Positions 8,025-16,670 of a DNA stretch of 35,079 nucleotides are shown here, in pieces. The translations under genes and the position numbers were made by a program. The DNA is from Clostridiales bacterium (lineage in GTDB: Bacteria > Bacillota > Clostridia > Lachnospirales > Lachnospiraceae). Position 1 is the stretch's first letter; every line of letters begins with the position of its first letter. The stretch is taken from positions 1 through 35,079 of the forward strand of contig JAGZJZ010000062.1 in the NCBI GenBank assembly GCA_018365455.1. The letters run 5' to 3'. The notes beneath the pieces are model-generated. The model did no database searches. It saw only the letters and a list, made by a program, of their open reading frames with translations, and was not told the origin of the DNA.

Positions 8025-8040
8025 TCGTGCACGGGCACGA
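8025..8040 (+). promoter_or_regulatory. candidate LacI-type operator
   Basis: TCGTGC-ACGG-GCACGA is a perfect 6+4+6 inverted repeat just downstream of the -10 box, where a repressor would block transcription. The LacI-family gene at 15312 is the obvious candidate regulator (inference). Confidence 0.45.
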
Positions 8041-8077
8041 AAATGGAAACTATTGGTTCTAAAGAAAGGAGAAAGGT

Positions 8078-9082
8078 ATGAGAAAGGTATTGGGTATTTT
8101 ATTATGTATCAGCATGATGGCAAGTTTAAGTGCATGTAGTTCAGGGAACAATGGTGGAAATACCGGCAAAGTCAGTGAGGACAGCAGCGCCGCAACTGAG
8201 GTTATGGGGCAGGGAGATAAGGGTTTAATTGGCATTACGACATCTATGTATACCAATGAAGGACTTACGATTATGTGTGACACGATTAAAGAAAAAGTTG
8301 AGTCAGAAGGTTACCAGGCAGTGATTAAAGACGCAAATCTTGATCAGGCACAGCAAATTAAAGATGTTGAAGACTTTATCAGTCAGGGGGCAAAGCTAAT
8401 CATCGTCGAAGCATGTGATTCGGTTGGTGTAAAGTCTGCATTTGAACTGTGCAATAAGGCTGATATACCGGTCTTAAGTGTAAATCAGATTTTAGGGGAA
8501 GATCTGTTGAAATTGGTGATTGGATCTGTGACAAGTGATAATTACACTGCCGGCTATGAGGTGGGAAAAGAAGTTGCGAGACAGCTGGGCGGTAAAGGAA
8601 AGATTTGTATTCTTACGTATGATGTAGCATTTGTATGTCGGGAGAGGGGGGATGGTTTTAAAGATGCGATTGCAGAAAATGAAGGAATTGAAGTACTAGA
8701 AGTATTTGATGGTGTATGCACTGAGGATGAAGCAATGAAGAAGACCGAGGACTGGCTGCAGCAGTTTCCGGAAGTTACGGCGATATTCGGAAATAATTCT
8801 AACTGTGGTATCGGAATCTCCGCCGCTGTAAGATCAGCAAATAAAACGGATGATATCCTGGTTGCGAATGTAGACGGTCTTTCCGGTGATATCCGTAATA
8901 TGGAAGATGGTGCACTGGATATAACAGCTGTATATCCGATGAAAGAACTGGCAGCAGCGGCAGCGGACAGAGCAGTGGCGGTTCTCAATACCGGAAAGTG
9001 CGAAGAAGATCCGAAACTGAAATTTAGCCTGTGTACGATTGACGATCTGGATACGTATAAGGAATACTGGGGGATTAAATAA
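8078..9082 (+). CDS. sugar ABC transporter substrate-binding lipoprotein (RbsB-like)
   Basis: A lipoprotein signal peptide ends in the lipobox LSAC with the lipidated Cys at residue 20. A polar Ser/Gly-rich linker and a type I periplasmic-binding fold (Peripla_BP_4, about residues 50-330) follow. The pattern GLIGITTSMYTNEGLTIMCD, FISQGAKLIIVEACD, DNYTAGYEVGKEVARQLGG and ILVANVDGLSGD is that of ribose/xylose/galactose-type binding proteins. Its 334 residues are normal. It lies first in an operon with a sugar ABC ATPase, and a GH43 glycosidase lies downstream, so a pentose, an arabinoside or a small oligosaccharide is likely. The exact ligand is unknown. The partner permease is missing from the window because of the deletion at about 10465, so this protein may be unable to work in import, though sensing remains possible. 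Confidence 0.88.
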   Translation: MRKVLGILLCISMMASLSACSSGNNGGNTGKVSEDSSAATEVMGQGDKGLIGITTSMYTNEGLTIMCDTIKEKVESEGYQAVIKDANLDQAQQIKDVEDFISQGAKLIIVEACDSVGVKSAFELCNKADIPVLSVNQILGEDLLKLVIGSVTSDNYTAGYEVGKEVARQLGGKGKICILTYDVAFVCRERGDGFKDAIAENEGIEVLEVFDGVCTEDEAMKKTEDWLQQFPEVTAIFGNNSNCGIGISAAVRSANKTDDILVANVDGLSGDIRNMEDGALDITAVYPMKELAAAAADRAVAVLNTGKCEEDPKLKFSLCTIDDLDTYKEYWGIK

Positions 9083-9107
9083 GGAAAGAGTTTCAGAGGA
9101 GAAACGG

Positions 9108-10532
9108 ATGATGAGTGAAAATTATATCTTGAAAATGAAGGGGATTAGTAAGAGCTTTGGTGGTGTAGAGGTATTGCATGATGTGGATTTTAATTTGCAC
9201 AAAGGAGAGGTAAGGGCACTGGCAGGGGAGAATGGTGCAGGGAAATCAACGTTGATGAAAATTCTTGGAGGGATTTATAACTGTGATTCAGGCGAAGTTT
9301 TCATTGGTGAGGACAAGTTGGATAACGGTTCTGTACAGGATGCAAAACAGCATGGTGTTTCTATCATACATCAGGAGATTGTTCTGGTTCAGGATATGAC
9401 GGTTGGGGAAAATATCTTTTTGGGACGTGAATTTAAGAATAAGTCGGGATTCGTTGATTTTCGAAAAATGTATCGGGAAGCATCGGCAATCCTTGAGCGG
9501 ATCGGGCTAGATAAACTTACCCCCGATACCATTGTCCGGGAGCTGAGTATTTCACAGCAGCAGCTGGTGGAAATTGCGAAAGCACTTTCCACCAATGCAG
9601 GTATCATTGTCATGGACGAACCGACCTCATCGTTAACCGATCGGGAAGTGGAGTTTCTGTTTCAGCAGATAAAGAGTCTCAGCCGGAGAGGTGTTGCGAT
9701 TATCTATATATCTCATAAGATGAATGAGATCAGTCGTATTGCCGACAGTATAACAATTATGCGGGATGGTCGGCATATCCTTTTTGTTTCGTTAAGCGAA
9801 ATCAGTTATGAGCAGATTATACATAATATGGTAGGTCATAAGATTGAGGATTACTATCCGGATTATAAGGTAAAGACCGGCTCCGAGGTGCTGCGGATTG
9901 AGCATTTAACGACCGAAAAAGTAGAAGATATCAGCTTTACTCTGGCGGAAGGTGAAATCTTAGGTATTACCGGTCTGATGGGAGCGGGACGTACCGAGTT
10001 GGCAAATGCCATATTTGGATTGGAAGAAATTTCTTCCGGAGCCATGTATCTGGATGGTCAGCTCTGCACCGTGAAATCACCGCGGGATGCTATTAAAAAA
10101 AGAATTGGATTGATACCAGAGGATCGAAAAGCGAATGGACTGATTTTGGATAATTCCATATCCTTTAACATGACTTTGACCGTGATGGATCAGTTTATAA
10201 AGGGAATATCGATAGATAAAATAAAAGAGCAAGAGATACTGGCAAAATATATTAATCAACTGGAAATCAAAATGGCCGATACCGATCAACTGGCGGTTGA
10301 ACTTAGCGGTGGGAACCAGCAAAAAGTCGTGATCTCAAAATGGCTGGCGGCAACTCCGAGAATTCTGATTCTGGATGAGCCCACCAGAGGGGTGGATGTG
10401 GGTGCGAAATCCGATATTTACCACCTGATCTGCAAAATAGCCGAAGAAGGTGTGGCAGTAATATTGAATGGTTTGGGAAAACAGCGGCAGAGCAGGGATC
10501 GGGCGCTATTTTTCCGGCACAGATTCTTGTAG
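9108..10532 (+). CDS. sugar ABC transporter ATP-binding protein, 3' end replaced by a deletion fusion
   Basis: A two-cassette ATPase of the RbsA/MglA type. Cassette 1 has Walker A GENGAGKST (residues 40-48), ELSISQQQLVEIAKAL and Walker B IIVMDEPTSSL. Cassette 2 has GLMGAGRTELANAIFG, the signature ELSGGNQQKVVISKWL and Walker B ILILDEPTRGVDVGAK. AGAGGAG at 9095-9101 serves the ATG at 9108 or the adjacent one at 9111; the reading frame extends upstream into the lipoprotein gene, but that part has no ribosome site. Family similarity stops at EEGVAVIL (about base 10465), where ISSELPEV-like sequence is expected. About 22 unrelated residues follow to a TAG; these are the out-of-frame reading of another gene. 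Roughly the last 45-50 native residues are lost. The fold core is intact, but function is doubtful without the missing end and permease. Confidence 0.85.
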   Translation: MMSENYILKMKGISKSFGGVEVLHDVDFNLHKGEVRALAGENGAGKSTLMKILGGIYNCDSGEVFIGEDKLDNGSVQDAKQHGVSIIHQEIVLVQDMTVGENIFLGREFKNKSGFVDFRKMYREASAILERIGLDKLTPDTIVRELSISQQQLVEIAKALSTNAGIIVMDEPTSSLTDREVEFLFQQIKSLSRRGVAIIYISHKMNEISRIADSITIMRDGRHILFVSLSEISYEQIIHNMVGHKIEDYYPDYKVKTGSEVLRIEHLTTEKVEDISFTLAEGEILGITGLMGAGRTELANAIFGLEEISSGAMYLDGQLCTVKSPRDAIKKRIGLIPEDRKANGLILDNSISFNMTLTVMDQFIKGISIDKIKEQEILAKYINQLEIKMADTDQLAVELSGGNQQKVVISKWLAATPRILILDEPTRGVDVGAKSDIYHLICKIAEEGVAVILNGLGKQRQSRDRALFFRHRFL

Positions 10533-11287
10533 AACTATATCGGTTCACTGGGGAAGAAAAATATTTAGCATCAGCAAGACGCGGGGCAGAGTTTGTATAT
10601 GAATGCTATGTGAAAGATGTGCGCTATATAGGGGGATTAAACGATACAACCCACTGCAAATCGGTCAAGATTGATGCGGTAGGTGTGATGTTTGCAATGC
10701 GGACCATGCTGTTGGTTTATGAGCAGACCGGTGATATAAAGCTTCTTTCAGGTGCAAGAGATGCCGCGCGGATACTGGCGAGCTGGACTTATCTGTGGGA
10801 TATTCCCTTTGACCGGCACACGCTGCTGGGGCAGCATGGTTTTAAGACTACCGGTTGGGCATGCTGTGATGTGATACCGGGCGGCAGCTATGTGGATTGT
10901 GAGTTTGTAGAGTTCGTCCCAGAATTACTGCGTATAGCAGAATATTGCAGGGATACCGAATTGGCAAAGCTGGCAGGAATCGTAACCAGAGGAATGCATC
11001 ATGGCCTGTCGATGCCGCAGAATATGTATGGTTATGCAATGCCTGGCATCCAGTGTGAAGGCTATATGACCTCGCTGTGGCTTGCAGATACTGAGTATAA
11101 AGGCTTCTCAGGTGCGGCGGCAAAGAATAAAGGCGATGATAATGATACCTGTAACGGGCTGGTTAATGCACAGGCACTTCTGAACCTGGATTACCTGTCT
11201 CAAACTTATGGTACGATGGATTTTGACCATATTATTGAACTGATTAAAAAGAAAGACACGGGGATAAATGATGACAAAAATGATTAA
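10466..11287 (+). pseudogene. C-terminal remnant of a second copy of the 787-residue protein
   Basis: Read in the frame ending at 11287, this stretch matches the protein encoded at 12868-15231 almost without gaps from its residue 522 (EWFG) to near its end. Shared blocks include EQGSG-IFP, DVRYIGG-NDTTH, DAARILASWTYLWDIPFD, FKTTGWA-CDVIP, MYGYAMPG-QCEGYMTSLWLADTE and GFSGAAAKNKGDDNDTCNG. The upstream ~520 residues are absent: to the left the DNA changes abruptly into the ABC ATPase gene. A GTG at 10610 opens a 225-codon reading frame in this stretch, but it lies inside the homologous region and has no ribosome site, so it is not a native start. The stop overlaps the GH43 start by 20 bases, mirroring the overlap at the other end of the GH43 gene. 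Translation of the remnant, if any, would give half a catalytic domain. Confidence 0.82.
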
Positions 11288-12920
11288 TAATCCTGTTTTG
11301 ACAGGATTTCACCCGGATCCTTCCATTTGCCGTGTTGGTGATGATTATTATATTGCCACTTCTACATTTCAATGGTTTCCAGGTGTGGAGATACATAAAA
11401 GCCGGGATCTGGTGCACTGGCAGAGACTGGGCGGAGTCCTGGATGATACACGGTTGCTTAATATGACGGGGGTTCCGGATTCCGGCGGAGTGTGGGCCCC
11501 ATGTCTTTCCTATGCCGATGGCCGGTTTTATCTTATCTATTCCAACGTTAAAACATACCGTAATTACTTTAAGGATGTTGATAACTACTTAACCTCCAGT
11601 GAGAATATTTTGGGGCCATGGGAAGATCCGATTTACTTAAACAGCAGTGGTTTTGATCCATCGCTGTTTCACGATGATGATGGAAAAAAATACGTTCTGA
11701 ATCAGATCTGGGATCATCGTGATAAACAGCGCTCTTTTGCCGGCATAGCGTTACAGGAATATGATGCAAAAGCAAAAGCGGTTATTGGAGCACCGGTTAA
11801 TATTTTTAAGGGCAGCGAGATCGGTTCGGTAGAGGGGCCTAACCTATATAAAATAGACGGCATGTATTATCTGATCTGTGCTGAGGGAGGAACTTTCTAT
11901 GGACATGCGGTAACAGTGGCTCGGGCAGAAAAAATAACCGGTCCCTATGAGATTTCCCCATATCATCCACTGCTTACTTCAGCCGGACATCCTGAGCTCA
12001 GACTTCAAAAATGTGGTCATGGAAGTATTGTACAGACAAAGGAAGGGGAATGGTACCTGGCGCATCTGTGCGGCAGACCAGGCGGAAACGGCGAGAGATG
12101 TATGCTGGGGCGAGAAACGGCTATTCAGAGGCTCAGAAGAACGCCGGATAATTGGTTTAAGTTAGACAATCATTCCGGTTTTGCAGAAGATAGTGTACCG
12201 GCACCGGACCTGCCTGCTCATAGATGGGAAGAGGAACCGGAGAAGATGACATTTCCAGGAAAACTACCGATTGGGTTTAAAACGCTTCGGATACCACTGG
12301 ATGAAAAGTGGATGGCATTTGACACAACCCGGGAATCGCTGATTCTGTACGGCAAGGAATCTATGGAGTCTCTGCACACGCAGAGCCTGGTAGGAATTCG
12401 CAGAGATTGTTTTAATTTTAGGGCGGAAACAAAAATGCGTTTTGGACCCGTAAATATGCAACAGTCTGCTGGTATGGCTTTGTACTACGATACAACAAAT
12501 TATTTCTATCTGAATATATCATGGGATGAAAATCGGGGCAGGATTCTACAATTGCTGGTCTGTGACCATGGTGAAATTAGTATGGGCAGTGATAAGATAA
12601 CTCTACCGGAGGACATTGAGGCAATATTTATGCGGTTGGTTGTATCCAATGATATTGCAGAGTTTTACTGGTCCCCTGATGGCAGGGAATATCACCCGGT
12701 AGAAGGAGTGCAGGATGCCACCACCCTGTCAGATGATTATTATGATCAGGAACGCCATGGGCTTCGTTTTACCGGAACGTTTATTACACTATGCTGTCAG
12801 GACACTTCAGGACAACGTTGTCCGGCGGAGTTTGATTATCTGATATATCATCGAAACGGAGAGGAATATGCGGGGGGAAGGGAATATGAAGATGACATTG
12901 GAAGTAGTGCAGCGGTATGA
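11268..12920 (+). CDS. GH43 family glycosidase (beta-xylosidase / alpha-L-arabinofuranosidase)
   Basis: Five-bladed beta-propeller glycosidase of family 43, close to the XynB-type (subfamily 11) beta-xylosidases. Catalytic residues are placed by comparison with that group: general base D17 in GFHPDPS, pKa-modulating D130 in GFDPSLF, general acid E189 in GSVEGPNLYK. The HGSIVQTKEGEWYLAHLCGRP and LGRETAIQRL segments are also typical. The C-terminal beta-sandwich (about residues 330-530) is the usual GH43_C2 domain. There is no signal peptide, so it acts inside the cell on imported oligosaccharides, releasing xylose or arabinose. Its 550 residues are normal. Start: ATG at 11268 or 11271, with only a weak GGGG upstream; expression probably depends on coupling to the preceding frame. 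It is flanked on both sides by copies of one uncharacterised protein, which hints that the two enzymes attack the same glycan. Confidence 0.9.
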   Translation: MMTKMINNPVLTGFHPDPSICRVGDDYYIATSTFQWFPGVEIHKSRDLVHWQRLGGVLDDTRLLNMTGVPDSGGVWAPCLSYADGRFYLIYSNVKTYRNYFKDVDNYLTSSENILGPWEDPIYLNSSGFDPSLFHDDDGKKYVLNQIWDHRDKQRSFAGIALQEYDAKAKAVIGAPVNIFKGSEIGSVEGPNLYKIDGMYYLICAEGGTFYGHAVTVARAEKITGPYEISPYHPLLTSAGHPELRLQKCGHGSIVQTKEGEWYLAHLCGRPGGNGERCMLGRETAIQRLRRTPDNWFKLDNHSGFAEDSVPAPDLPAHRWEEEPEKMTFPGKLPIGFKTLRIPLDEKWMAFDTTRESLILYGKESMESLHTQSLVGIRRDCFNFRAETKMRFGPVNMQQSAGMALYYDTTNYFYLNISWDENRGRILQLLVCDHGEISMGSDKITLPEDIEAIFMRLVVSNDIAEFYWSPDGREYHPVEGVQDATTLSDDYYDQERHGLRFTGTFITLCCQDTSGQRCPAEFDYLIYHRNGEEYAGGREYEDDIGSSAAV

Positions 12921-15231
12921 GAAGTTTGCACTGATGCTGCGCAGTGTTCCCGGTAATGACAAAGGAAAGGCGGGGTTGTCGATATATGTGGATTATCCCA
13001 TTATGCTGCAGGATAAAAGTGGTGTAATAAAGTACGTGCGTTATGATAGGTGGGAAGCGAAAAAAAATGGCTATTATGGTATAGCAAGAATCGTTGACCG
13101 ATATGAAAATGAGTATGAAATTATTGACTTCTGGTTTGAAGAAGAAGGTCTATGGAAGCTGGAACGATCGTTTGAATGCATACATTGTGTAAAGGAAACC
13201 GGTATCCGGATAACGACCGAACTGCGCTGCCGTGACAAAGATGCTCAGTCATATGATGACTATCAATTCATGATACCTGGTTCTTTCTACAATAAAAATG
13301 ATACTGATGAAGATGGCCGGGATGACTATCTAGGTACGTTCAGCCAGGATTATAAAGATGACAGGAATCCCATGTTGTCAGTGACGGCATATATTCCACA
13401 AAATAAGTATTTTTTATCTCTGATCAGAGCCGACACTCCGGTAAAAGATACGACGATCACCAGAGCGCAGATTGGGGAAAGACATTTTATTCATGAAACG
13501 GATATTGGATCGCTTGGAATGGCGCCATCTAAGTACTGTGCGGAGGAGTTTATCCTGCGTTGTGACTACCCATTCTTTGAGAGAAACACAATTTGTCTGA
13601 ATGTGGATGGTTCCGGCTGGTCTGCTTACAAACAGGTAAAAGAGGGGGTGACTTTTAAGGTTTCTTATCTTCTGCAGTACGGTTTGGCTTCCAGCCTGAC
13701 AGAAGCATCATGGAACACAACGGTGCTGCAGATGAACAGGATCCTGAATCCGGAGACAGCGCTGCCAGTAACGCTTTGTGAGGCGCGCTCTTATAGAAGA
13801 GAAATGATTCTCAATAGTTTTTTGGAGTTTAAGGATAAAAAGGGGACTCCGGCAGGTTACTTTGTACACTTCTCACCGCGGCAGTCGTATGGAAGTTCAC
13901 ATCTCCTCGAATATGGTTTTTGCGGAGCGCAGACATTGCTGGCTCTGGACATGCTTATCGCAGGCAGGGACACCAGTGATCTTGCACTGAAGGAGAAATA
14001 CCGTGAAAGCGCAGTAAAGACAATAAATTTTCTTGTGGAATATTGTATGGATGATTCCGGATTGCCAAATGGTATATATAATGTAGAAAAAGAGACGTTC
14101 GTCTACTGGTGGACGGGCATTCTCTTTCCATTTCAATATTCAAATGACCGTAAAGAACTTCAAGCTTATCTCGGTAATCAGGTAGTGGATTCGCTGATGG
14201 GAATCGCATCAGAACTTGGGAAGGTAAAGGGGAATTACTGCAGGTCTATGGTGGATACCATGTACTATCTCATGAAATGCTATCTCTTTGAAAAGGAATG
14301 CGGGAGAGAGCATCCTCTTTGGCAGCAGGCTGTTCTTAAGTTCTGCGATAAGCTTATTATGATGCAAAATGAGAACGGTTCCTGGAATCGGGGATATACC
14401 ATGCAGGGTGAGCCGTTGACTAATCCTCCTGAGTGGTTTGGTGCCTCTGAGTTGGAGCAGGGATCCGGAGTGATATTTCCGGTTCCGCTTTTGATAGATG
14501 CCTACCGTTATACCGCAAATAAGGCGTATTTGATTTCAGCTGAAAGGGCAGCAGCCTTTATTATGGAAAACTATGTGGGAGATGTCAGATACATTGGAGG
14601 AATCAATGACACAACACATAAGAAATCAGTCAAAATTGACGCGGCAAGTGTGATGTTTGCAATGAGAAGCATGCTGGCCGTGTATGAGCAGAATAAAGAT
14701 GTGAACCTGCTTTGCGGAGCCAGGGATGCAGCCAGAATTCTGGCCAGCTGGACTTATTTGTGGGATATACCATTTGATGAAAAGACACTGCTTGGCCGGT
14801 ATTCTTTTAAAACGACTGGGTGGGCAGGATGCGATGTGATCCCCGCGTGTAGTTATGTAGATTGTTCATTCCAAGAGGTAGTTCCTGATTTAATGCGGAT
14901 TGCAGGATATTGCCGGGATGAAAAACTGGCGTTACTGGGGAAAATAGTAACCAGAGGCATGCAGCATGGTTTGTCCACTCCGGGAAATATGTATGGCTAT
15001 GCAATGCCGGGTGTACAATGCGAAGGCTATATGACATCCCTATGGCTGGCTGATACGGAACACAGTGAATTCTCCGGTGCAGCAGCTAAGAATAAGGGTG
15101 ATGATAATGATACCTGTAATGGTTTTGTCAATGCGATGGCTATATATAATCTGGATAGACTGGAGGAGTACTACGGAACTCTGGATTTTGATAAAATAAT
15201 TGAAATTTGTATTAACACCAGTATGAAATGA
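12868..15231 (+). CDS. uncharacterised probable glycan-active protein, beta-sandwich plus helical barrel
   Basis: I do not recognise a named family with confidence. The first ~290 residues look beta-rich (alternating short hydrophobic strands, many aromatic residues). From about 310 to the end there are repeated amphipathic helices with motifs typical of (alpha/alpha)6-barrel glycosidases and related lyases or epimerases: YFVHFSPRQSYGSSHLLEYG, SMVDTMYYLMKCYLF, NENGSWNRGY, EQGSGVIFPVPLLIDAYRYT, ASWTYLWDIPFD and GDDNDTCNG. No signal peptide: cytoplasmic. In-frame starts at 12868, 12886 and 12892 cannot be separated; the G-rich ribosome site at 12872-12882 best fits the two later ones. It overlaps the GH43 gene, and a truncated paralogue sits on the other side of that gene. 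A role in breaking down the sugar imported by this locus is the best guess; hydrolase, lyase or epimerase activity is undetermined. Confidence 0.7.
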   Translation: MRGEGNMKMTLEVVQRYEKFALMLRSVPGNDKGKAGLSIYVDYPIMLQDKSGVIKYVRYDRWEAKKNGYYGIARIVDRYENEYEIIDFWFEEEGLWKLERSFECIHCVKETGIRITTELRCRDKDAQSYDDYQFMIPGSFYNKNDTDEDGRDDYLGTFSQDYKDDRNPMLSVTAYIPQNKYFLSLIRADTPVKDTTITRAQIGERHFIHETDIGSLGMAPSKYCAEEFILRCDYPFFERNTICLNVDGSGWSAYKQVKEGVTFKVSYLLQYGLASSLTEASWNTTVLQMNRILNPETALPVTLCEARSYRREMILNSFLEFKDKKGTPAGYFVHFSPRQSYGSSHLLEYGFCGAQTLLALDMLIAGRDTSDLALKEKYRESAVKTINFLVEYCMDDSGLPNGIYNVEKETFVYWWTGILFPFQYSNDRKELQAYLGNQVVDSLMGIASELGKVKGNYCRSMVDTMYYLMKCYLFEKECGREHPLWQQAVLKFCDKLIMMQNENGSWNRGYTMQGEPLTNPPEWFGASELEQGSGVIFPVPLLIDAYRYTANKAYLISAERAAAFIMENYVGDVRYIGGINDTTHKKSVKIDAASVMFAMRSMLAVYEQNKDVNLLCGARDAARILASWTYLWDIPFDEKTLLGRYSFKTTGWAGCDVIPACSYVDCSFQEVVPDLMRIAGYCRDEKLALLGKIVTRGMQHGLSTPGNMYGYAMPGVQCEGYMTSLWLADTEHSEFSGAAAKNKGDDNDTCNGFVNAMAIYNLDRLEEYYGTLDFDKIIEICINTSMK

Positions 15232-15240
15232 TGTTATAAT
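15212..15240 (+). promoter_or_regulatory. promoter of the LacI-type regulator gene
   Basis: TTAACA at 15212-15217, 17-base spacer, TATAAT at 15235-15240 with an extended TGT just before it. It lies across the end of the upstream gene, so the regulator can be made independently of the sugar operon. Confidence 0.65.
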
Positions 15241-15311
15241 TGCTATGATAGATATGAATCGTTCGGTACTTTGTACTCCCGTAATTCTAAAATAGTGATG
15301 AGGAATAGATA

Positions 15312-16343
15312 ATGGTAACAATTAAAAAGATAGCTGAAATAGCCGGTGTCTCTAGAGGAACTGTAGACAGAGTACTCAACAACCGGGAAGGTGTAAATGC
15401 CAAAACATATCAGATGGTGAAAGAGATTGCAGACAGGCTTGGGTATGAACCCAATATGGCAGGTCAGATGTTGGCAGCGTGGAAGAAAAAGATTAGACTG
15501 GGCTTTGTGGTTTGTGATACACCAATTGATCTTTTCTTTGCTGACGTCTACAAAGCAGCGCGTGAAAAGGCAAAAGAACTGGAAGCTTTTGGAGTCAGTG
15601 TAAAGTTTTATCTGATCAAGGAGTTGTCTGACCGGGCGATTGAGCCCCTGCTTGCACAGGTAGAAGCGGATGAACCGGATGGAATTGCGATACTACCGCT
15701 GCAGATGGAGTCGATAGAAGCTTTCATCAAAAGAATGGACGCTAAAAATGTACCAATGGTTTTTTTGAATCTGGATATGGAAAATACCCAAAGGTTATCT
15801 TATGTGGGATGTGATTATTATGCAGCAGGCCGTGTGGCAGCCGGGCTGATTGCGCTGGTAACGCATGAACGAGGCAAAATAGCATTGGCGACAAATTTTG
15901 ATGAACAGTCTCCAGCATTCCGTCAGAGACTTCAGGGGTTTTTAGGTGAGCTGGATAACAACTATCCTGGAATTGATATTGTGAATCGGGATTCTTATTT
16001 TGTGTTTTTGAATGATAATTTTTCAAACGTATTAGAGTTGGTTAAAGCCACACCGGATCTGGATGCGATTTATGTAGTAAATCCGGGAGATTATAGCATT
16101 TGTGAGGAAATAGCCAAAGTAGACATTCAAAAAAGAATTCGGATTATTACAAATGATATCGTGAGCAGACAGAAGTATTTAATTGACAAAGGCGTAATTG
16201 GTGCGACAATCGGACAGCAGCCGGAAAAACAAGGAGAAATGCCGCTTCAGATATTGTACGATTTTATTGGCCTTGGAATTCGTCCGGAAGATAAGTATCT
16301 AACTGAGTTGTCGATTTATATTAAGCAAAACATTTCTTTATAA
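15312..16343 (+). CDS. LacI family transcriptional regulator
   Basis: The N-terminal LacI helix-turn-helix TIKKIAEIAGVSRGTVDRVLNN with hinge ADRLGYEPNMAGQML (residues 2-58) is followed by a type I periplasmic-binding-like effector domain (about 62-335) with LGFVVCDTPIDLFF and SYVGCDYYAAGRVAAGLIAL. Its 343 residues are standard. GATGAGGAATAG precedes the ATG. It is the last gene of the carbohydrate locus, has its own promoter and is followed by a strong terminator. The palindrome at 8025-8040 upstream of the binding-protein gene is its likely operator, and a sugar from the same pathway its likely inducer; both are inferences from position. Confidence 0.92.
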   Translation: MVTIKKIAEIAGVSRGTVDRVLNNREGVNAKTYQMVKEIADRLGYEPNMAGQMLAAWKKKIRLGFVVCDTPIDLFFADVYKAAREKAKELEAFGVSVKFYLIKELSDRAIEPLLAQVEADEPDGIAILPLQMESIEAFIKRMDAKNVPMVFLNLDMENTQRLSYVGCDYYAAGRVAAGLIALVTHERGKIALATNFDEQSPAFRQRLQGFLGELDNNYPGIDIVNRDSYFVFLNDNFSNVLELVKATPDLDAIYVVNPGDYSICEEIAKVDIQKRIRIITNDIVSRQKYLIDKGVIGATIGQQPEKQGEMPLQILYDFIGLGIRPEDKYLTELSIYIKQNISL

Positions 16344-16405
16344 ATGAAATGTGGGTGAAGGATATCGGGGTTACGTCATATAAATGATTGGGAAAGAGTT
16401 ACCAG

Positions 16406-16437
16406 GGGGCATCTGTGACAGATGCCCCTGCTTTTGT
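16406..16437 (+). terminator. rho-independent terminator after the LacI-type gene
   Basis: GGGGCATCTG (16406-16415), TGA loop, CAGATGCCCC (16419-16428), then TGCTTTTGT. Perfect 10-bp GC-rich stem. Confidence 0.85.
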
Positions 16438-16443
16438 CTAAAC

Positions 16444-16472
16444 TTGCAACTTTTTTCCGGGAATGATATACT
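16444..16472 (+). promoter_or_regulatory. promoter of the CXXC/NapH-like pair
   Basis: TTGCAA at 16444-16449, 17-base spacer, TATACT at 16467-16472. It lies directly after the terminator and 38 bases before the small gene. Confidence 0.55.
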
Positions 16473-16509
16473 AAAACCTGCCACAATTAATCAGTTTGGA
16501 GGAAAACAG

Positions 16510-16659
16510 ATGGTAAAATTTTTAAAAGAAAACAAAGCAGCCCTTGTTATCATATGCGCAGCCGCAGTATTCCTCATTGTCGGCGTGTTTAACGGAGAGG
16601 CAGCTACCGTGTTTCAAAAGGCAACCAATATATGCCTGGAATGTATTGGAATCGGATGA
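16510..16659 (+). CDS. small CD1871A-type CXXC membrane protein
   Basis: A 49-residue protein: a basic start (MVKFLKENK), one hydrophobic helix (AALVIICAAAVFLIVGVF) and the conserved end GEAATVFQKATNICLECIGIG with its C-x-x-C pair. This matches the small family named after C. difficile CD1871A, whose function is unknown. The ATG at 16510 has the ideal ribosome site TTTGGAGG 8 bases upstream; the reading frame extends further upstream, but that part spans the terminator and promoter and is not coding. It overlaps no gene, and its stop lies 11 bases before the NapH-like gene, so the two are surely co-translated. The cysteine pair could carry a metal, a disulfide or a cluster near the membrane ferredoxin protein next door (inference). 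Confidence 0.8.
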   Translation: MVKFLKENKAALVIICAAAVFLIVGVFNGEAATVFQKATNICLECIGIG

Positions 16660-16670
16660 GGAGGCGTAAA

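Noticed and set aside
10610..11287. Separate 225-codon gene starting at GTG 10610
   Set aside because: Homology to the 787-residue protein continues upstream in frame to 10466, so 10610 is an internal codon of a truncated copy.
16384..16509. N-terminal extension of the small CXXC protein frame
   Set aside because: The extension covers a terminator and a promoter, and the ATG at 16510 has an ideal ribosome site.
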